From: Planktotalea arctica | GTDB lineage: Bacteria > Pseudomonadota > Alphaproteobacteria > Rhodobacterales > Rhodobacteraceae | Direction: 5' to 3' | NCBI RefSeq assembly: GCF_002105285.1 | Contig: NZ_MUHR01000014.1 | Coordinates: 1 to 64,000 of the forward strand | DNA: 64,000 bases | Part shown: positions 62,345 to 64,000 of the stretch, in pieces | How positions within the stretch are numbered: position 1 is the stretch's first letter | Layout of the letters: each line of letters begins with the position of its first letter | Made by a program: the position numbers and the translations under genes | The notes under the pieces: generated by a model | What the model was told of the DNA's origin: nothing | Seen by the model: the letters and a program-made list of their open reading frames with translations, nothing else | Database searches by the model: none

Positions 62345-63313
62345 ATGCGCGCTTTTCAAGTATCCAAAATCGGGAGCCCCGCCGCCATGGCCGTGCTCGA
62401 TCGCCCCGAACCCGCATCGGGCGAAGTGCGTCTAAAAATTGCAACCTGTGGGCTGAATTTTGCCGATTTACTGATGCAGACCGGCCAATATCAGGACACG
62501 CCGCCCGCGCCCTTCACCCTCGGAATGGAGGTTGCAGGCACGATCGACGCACTTGGAGCGGGTGTTCAAGGCCTAAAAACCGGCACCAGAGTCGCTGTTT
62601 TCGGCGGCCAGGGCGGGCTGGCCGAATATGGCTGTTATGATGCGCGTGTCGCCATCGAGATACCCGCAGGCATGAGCATGCAAGAGGCAGCCGCGTTCCA
62701 GATCGCCTATGGCACCAGCCATGTTGCGCTTGGCTATCGCGCGAACCTAAAGGCGGGCGAAACGCTTTTGGTGCTGGGCGCTGCGGGCGGCGTCGGCCTC
62801 ACGGCGGTGGAAATCGGCAAGCTGATGGGCGCGACGGTAATCGCCGTGGCGCGCGGTGCGGACAAGCTGGAGGTGGCGCGCAAGGCCGGCGCAGATCATG
62901 TGATCGATGCCGGGAACGAGGATTTGCGCGGTGCGCTCAAAGCGCTTGGCGGCGTCGATGTGGTCTATGATCCCGTCGGCGGCGATCTGTTCAAAGCGGC
63001 GTTTCGCGCGTGCAAGCCAGAGGCGCGCATTCTGTCCATCGGCTTTGCCAGCGGCGATGTGCCGAACGTGCCGACCAATCATTTGCTGGTGAAAAACATC
63101 ACCGTCATGGGCTTTTACTGGGGCGGTTACATGAAATTCAAACCGGCGGTCATTGCCGATAGCCTGCGTGAATTATTCGCTTGGTACGATGAAGGTAAAT
63201 TGCATCCCCATGTGAGCCATGTGCTGCCACTCGAGCAAGCTGGCGAGGGAATCGAGTTGCTGCGTACGCGCAAATCGACTGGCAAAGTGGTGATCGAGAT
63301 CGCGCCCGAATAG
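62345..63313 (+). CDS. NADPH:quinone oxidoreductase family protein
   Basis: A 322-residue zinc-independent medium-chain dehydrogenase. MRAFQVSKIGSPAAMAVLDR opens the catalytic domain, ATCGLNFADLLMQTGQYQDT is the quinone-reductase motif near residue 36, and the Rossmann loop LLVLGAAGGVGLTAVEIGKL near 141 binds NADPH. No structural zinc Cys cluster is present. Reduces quinones or enoyl-type compounds; physiological substrate unknown. Monocistronic by position, converging with the MipA gene. Confidence 0.85.
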   Translation: MRAFQVSKIGSPAAMAVLDRPEPASGEVRLKIATCGLNFADLLMQTGQYQDTPPAPFTLGMEVAGTIDALGAGVQGLKTGTRVAVFGGQGGLAEYGCYDARVAIEIPAGMSMQEAAAFQIAYGTSHVALGYRANLKAGETLLVLGAAGGVGLTAVEIGKLMGATVIAVARGADKLEVARKAGADHVIDAGNEDLRGALKALGGVDVVYDPVGGDLFKAAFRACKPEARILSIGFASGDVPNVPTNHLLVKNITVMGFYWGGYMKFKPAVIADSLRELFAWYDEGKLHPHVSHVLPLEQAGEGIELLRTRKSTGKVVIEIAPE

Positions 63314-63349
63314 CGGCGCGATCCTAATTTGTTGATCAGCGTTCAAACC

Positions 63350-64000
63350 CTATTTGAAGCTGTAGCTGACCCCGAGCGTAACGAACATCTGCTCTTTGGA
63401 GCCTGCAACGCTCACGATCGGGCTGTTGGCGGCATCGCCCATCAAGACCTTGTAGCCCGCGACACCAGTGATAGAGACACTGTCGTTCACCTTGTAGCTT
63501 GCGAAAAGCGACAGGCCCACATCCTTGATCCCCGCGTCCGCGTTGAACGCGGCCAGTCCCGACGGGCTGGCTGCGGCGACGCCAAACTGCGTGTTCATGT
63601 AATCAGCCGAACCATAGTTGGTCGCGGCGCGCGCGCCGAATGTCCAATCGCCCTGCAAGCGCAGCACGCCCAGCGAGGCTTCTGCCAATGTGCCCACTGC
63701 GCCGCCCTGAACCCCTTGCACCACCGAAATGCGCGGCGACAAGAAGGTAGAAAACCCGCCGATCGGCACGTTTACTTGACCGAAGGCACCCAACTCGAAA
63801 CCGCCCTCTATATCGGAAAGCGCGCTGACCTGTGCATTGTCGATCTGCGCGCCCTCGCGCCCGAATTTATAACGCAGGATCGGTCCTGCATCCACCGCGC
63901 GCGAGGACAAGAGATCAACTTCGATCCCCGGGCCATTACTGCGCACAGACACCGTTTCGCCCTTGAACGAAAAGTTCGGAGCGACGCGCACGCCATAGTC
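63350..64000 (-). CDS. MipA/OmpV-family outer-membrane protein (5' end beyond window)
   Basis: The last 216 residues of an outer-membrane beta-barrel. Alternating-strand text such as GFELGAFGQVNVPIGGFSTF, LQGDWTFGARAATNYGSADY and DVGLSLFASYKVNDSVSITG, with the terminal strand QMFVTLGVSYSFK ending in an aromatic-plus-residue pattern read by the BAM machinery, fits the MipA/OmpV family. A GTG at 63991 is not the true start: the frame stays open to the window edge (DYGVRVAPN). Role in envelope or murein scaffolding is only by family name. Confidence 0.8.
   Translation of the reverse strand, partial: DYGVRVAPNFSFKGETVSVRSNGPGIEVDLLSSRAVDAGPILRYKFGREGAQIDNAQVSALSDIEGGFELGAFGQVNVPIGGFSTFLSPRISVVQGVQGGAVGTLAEASLGVLRLQGDWTFGARAATNYGSADYMNTQFGVAAASPSGLAAFNADAGIKDVGLSLFASYKVNDSVSITGVAGYKVLMGDAANSPIVSVAGSKEQMFVTLGVSYSFK

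Noticed and set aside
1-64000. tRNA, rRNA genes or CRISPR arrays
   Set aside because: Gaps between genes were read for T-arm-like motifs, cloverleaf arms and regular short repeats, and none was found.

Overview
The window looks like chromosomal DNA of a marine alphaproteobacterium of the order Rhodobacterales (roseobacter group). This is inferred from GC-rich coding sequence, a two-subunit propionyl-CoA carboxylase cluster with a PccR-type regulator, a betICBA cluster divergent from choXWV, a short bacterial prolyl-tRNA synthetase, an hdaA-ppk-ppx cluster and several DUF families (DUF2937, DUF3047, DUF4174) common in that group. No species is claimed. No tRNA, rRNA or CRISPR array was seen.

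Layout. 1-420: the 5' end of an IS256-family insertion sequence and the 3' remnant of a gene it appears to have broken. 755-3640: parE, then an AT-rich, foreign-looking membrane-protein gene starting on the parE stop codon and followed by a long inverted repeat. 3670-6720: a thioesterase, a cytochrome c lipoprotein, a small DMT exporter, a DUF3047 protein and an Ldh-family dehydrogenase. 6800-7170: a decayed TetR-like gene end. 7170-11010 (minus strand): lolD, lolC/E, DUF2937 and proS. 11218-16850 (plus): perM-like transporter, hdaA, ppk and ppx. 16889-20129 (minus): a small secreted protein, an EEP-family hydrolase, a TerB/DnaJ protein, an acetyltransferase and a VOC protein.

20309-32722 is the propionyl-CoA/methylmalonyl-CoA module: methylmalonyl-CoA mutase, pccA and pccB, with small envelope and unknown genes between them, then an MFS exporter and a PccR/ScfR-type regulator. 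TTTGCAAA-type boxes lie before both pccB and the regulator, suggesting that acyl-CoA level sets expression of the pathway. 33935-42179 is a choline and choline-O-sulfate module. ChoXWV imports choline; BetC, BetA and BetB convert choline sulfate to choline, betaine aldehyde and glycine betaine; BetI sits at the divergent promoter, which contains a perfect 10-bp inverted repeat.

42229-48152 holds a DMT exporter, a divergent argO/argP pair, a possible glycosyltransferase, yebC, and three small unrecognised genes, one of them a helix-turn-helix protein with a palindrome across its own -35 box. 48207-57330 holds two SLC13/RCK-type permeases flanking an RTX-PA14-Hint secreted protein, ymdB and a DMT transporter, followed by 5-formyl-THF cyclo-ligase and mgtE. 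57480-64000 holds guanine deaminase and an 8-oxoguanine-deaminase-like enzyme around a CAP lipoprotein, hisN with an XRE regulator, a quinone oxidoreductase and a truncated MipA/OmpV outer-membrane protein.

Most of the window is ordinary core genome. The least explained parts are the AT-rich gene and inverted repeat after parE, the helix-turn-helix/membrane-protein cluster at 46.7-48.2 kb, the small genes between pccA and pccB, and a dispersed intergenic repeat that seems to supply the ribosome-binding site of betB.
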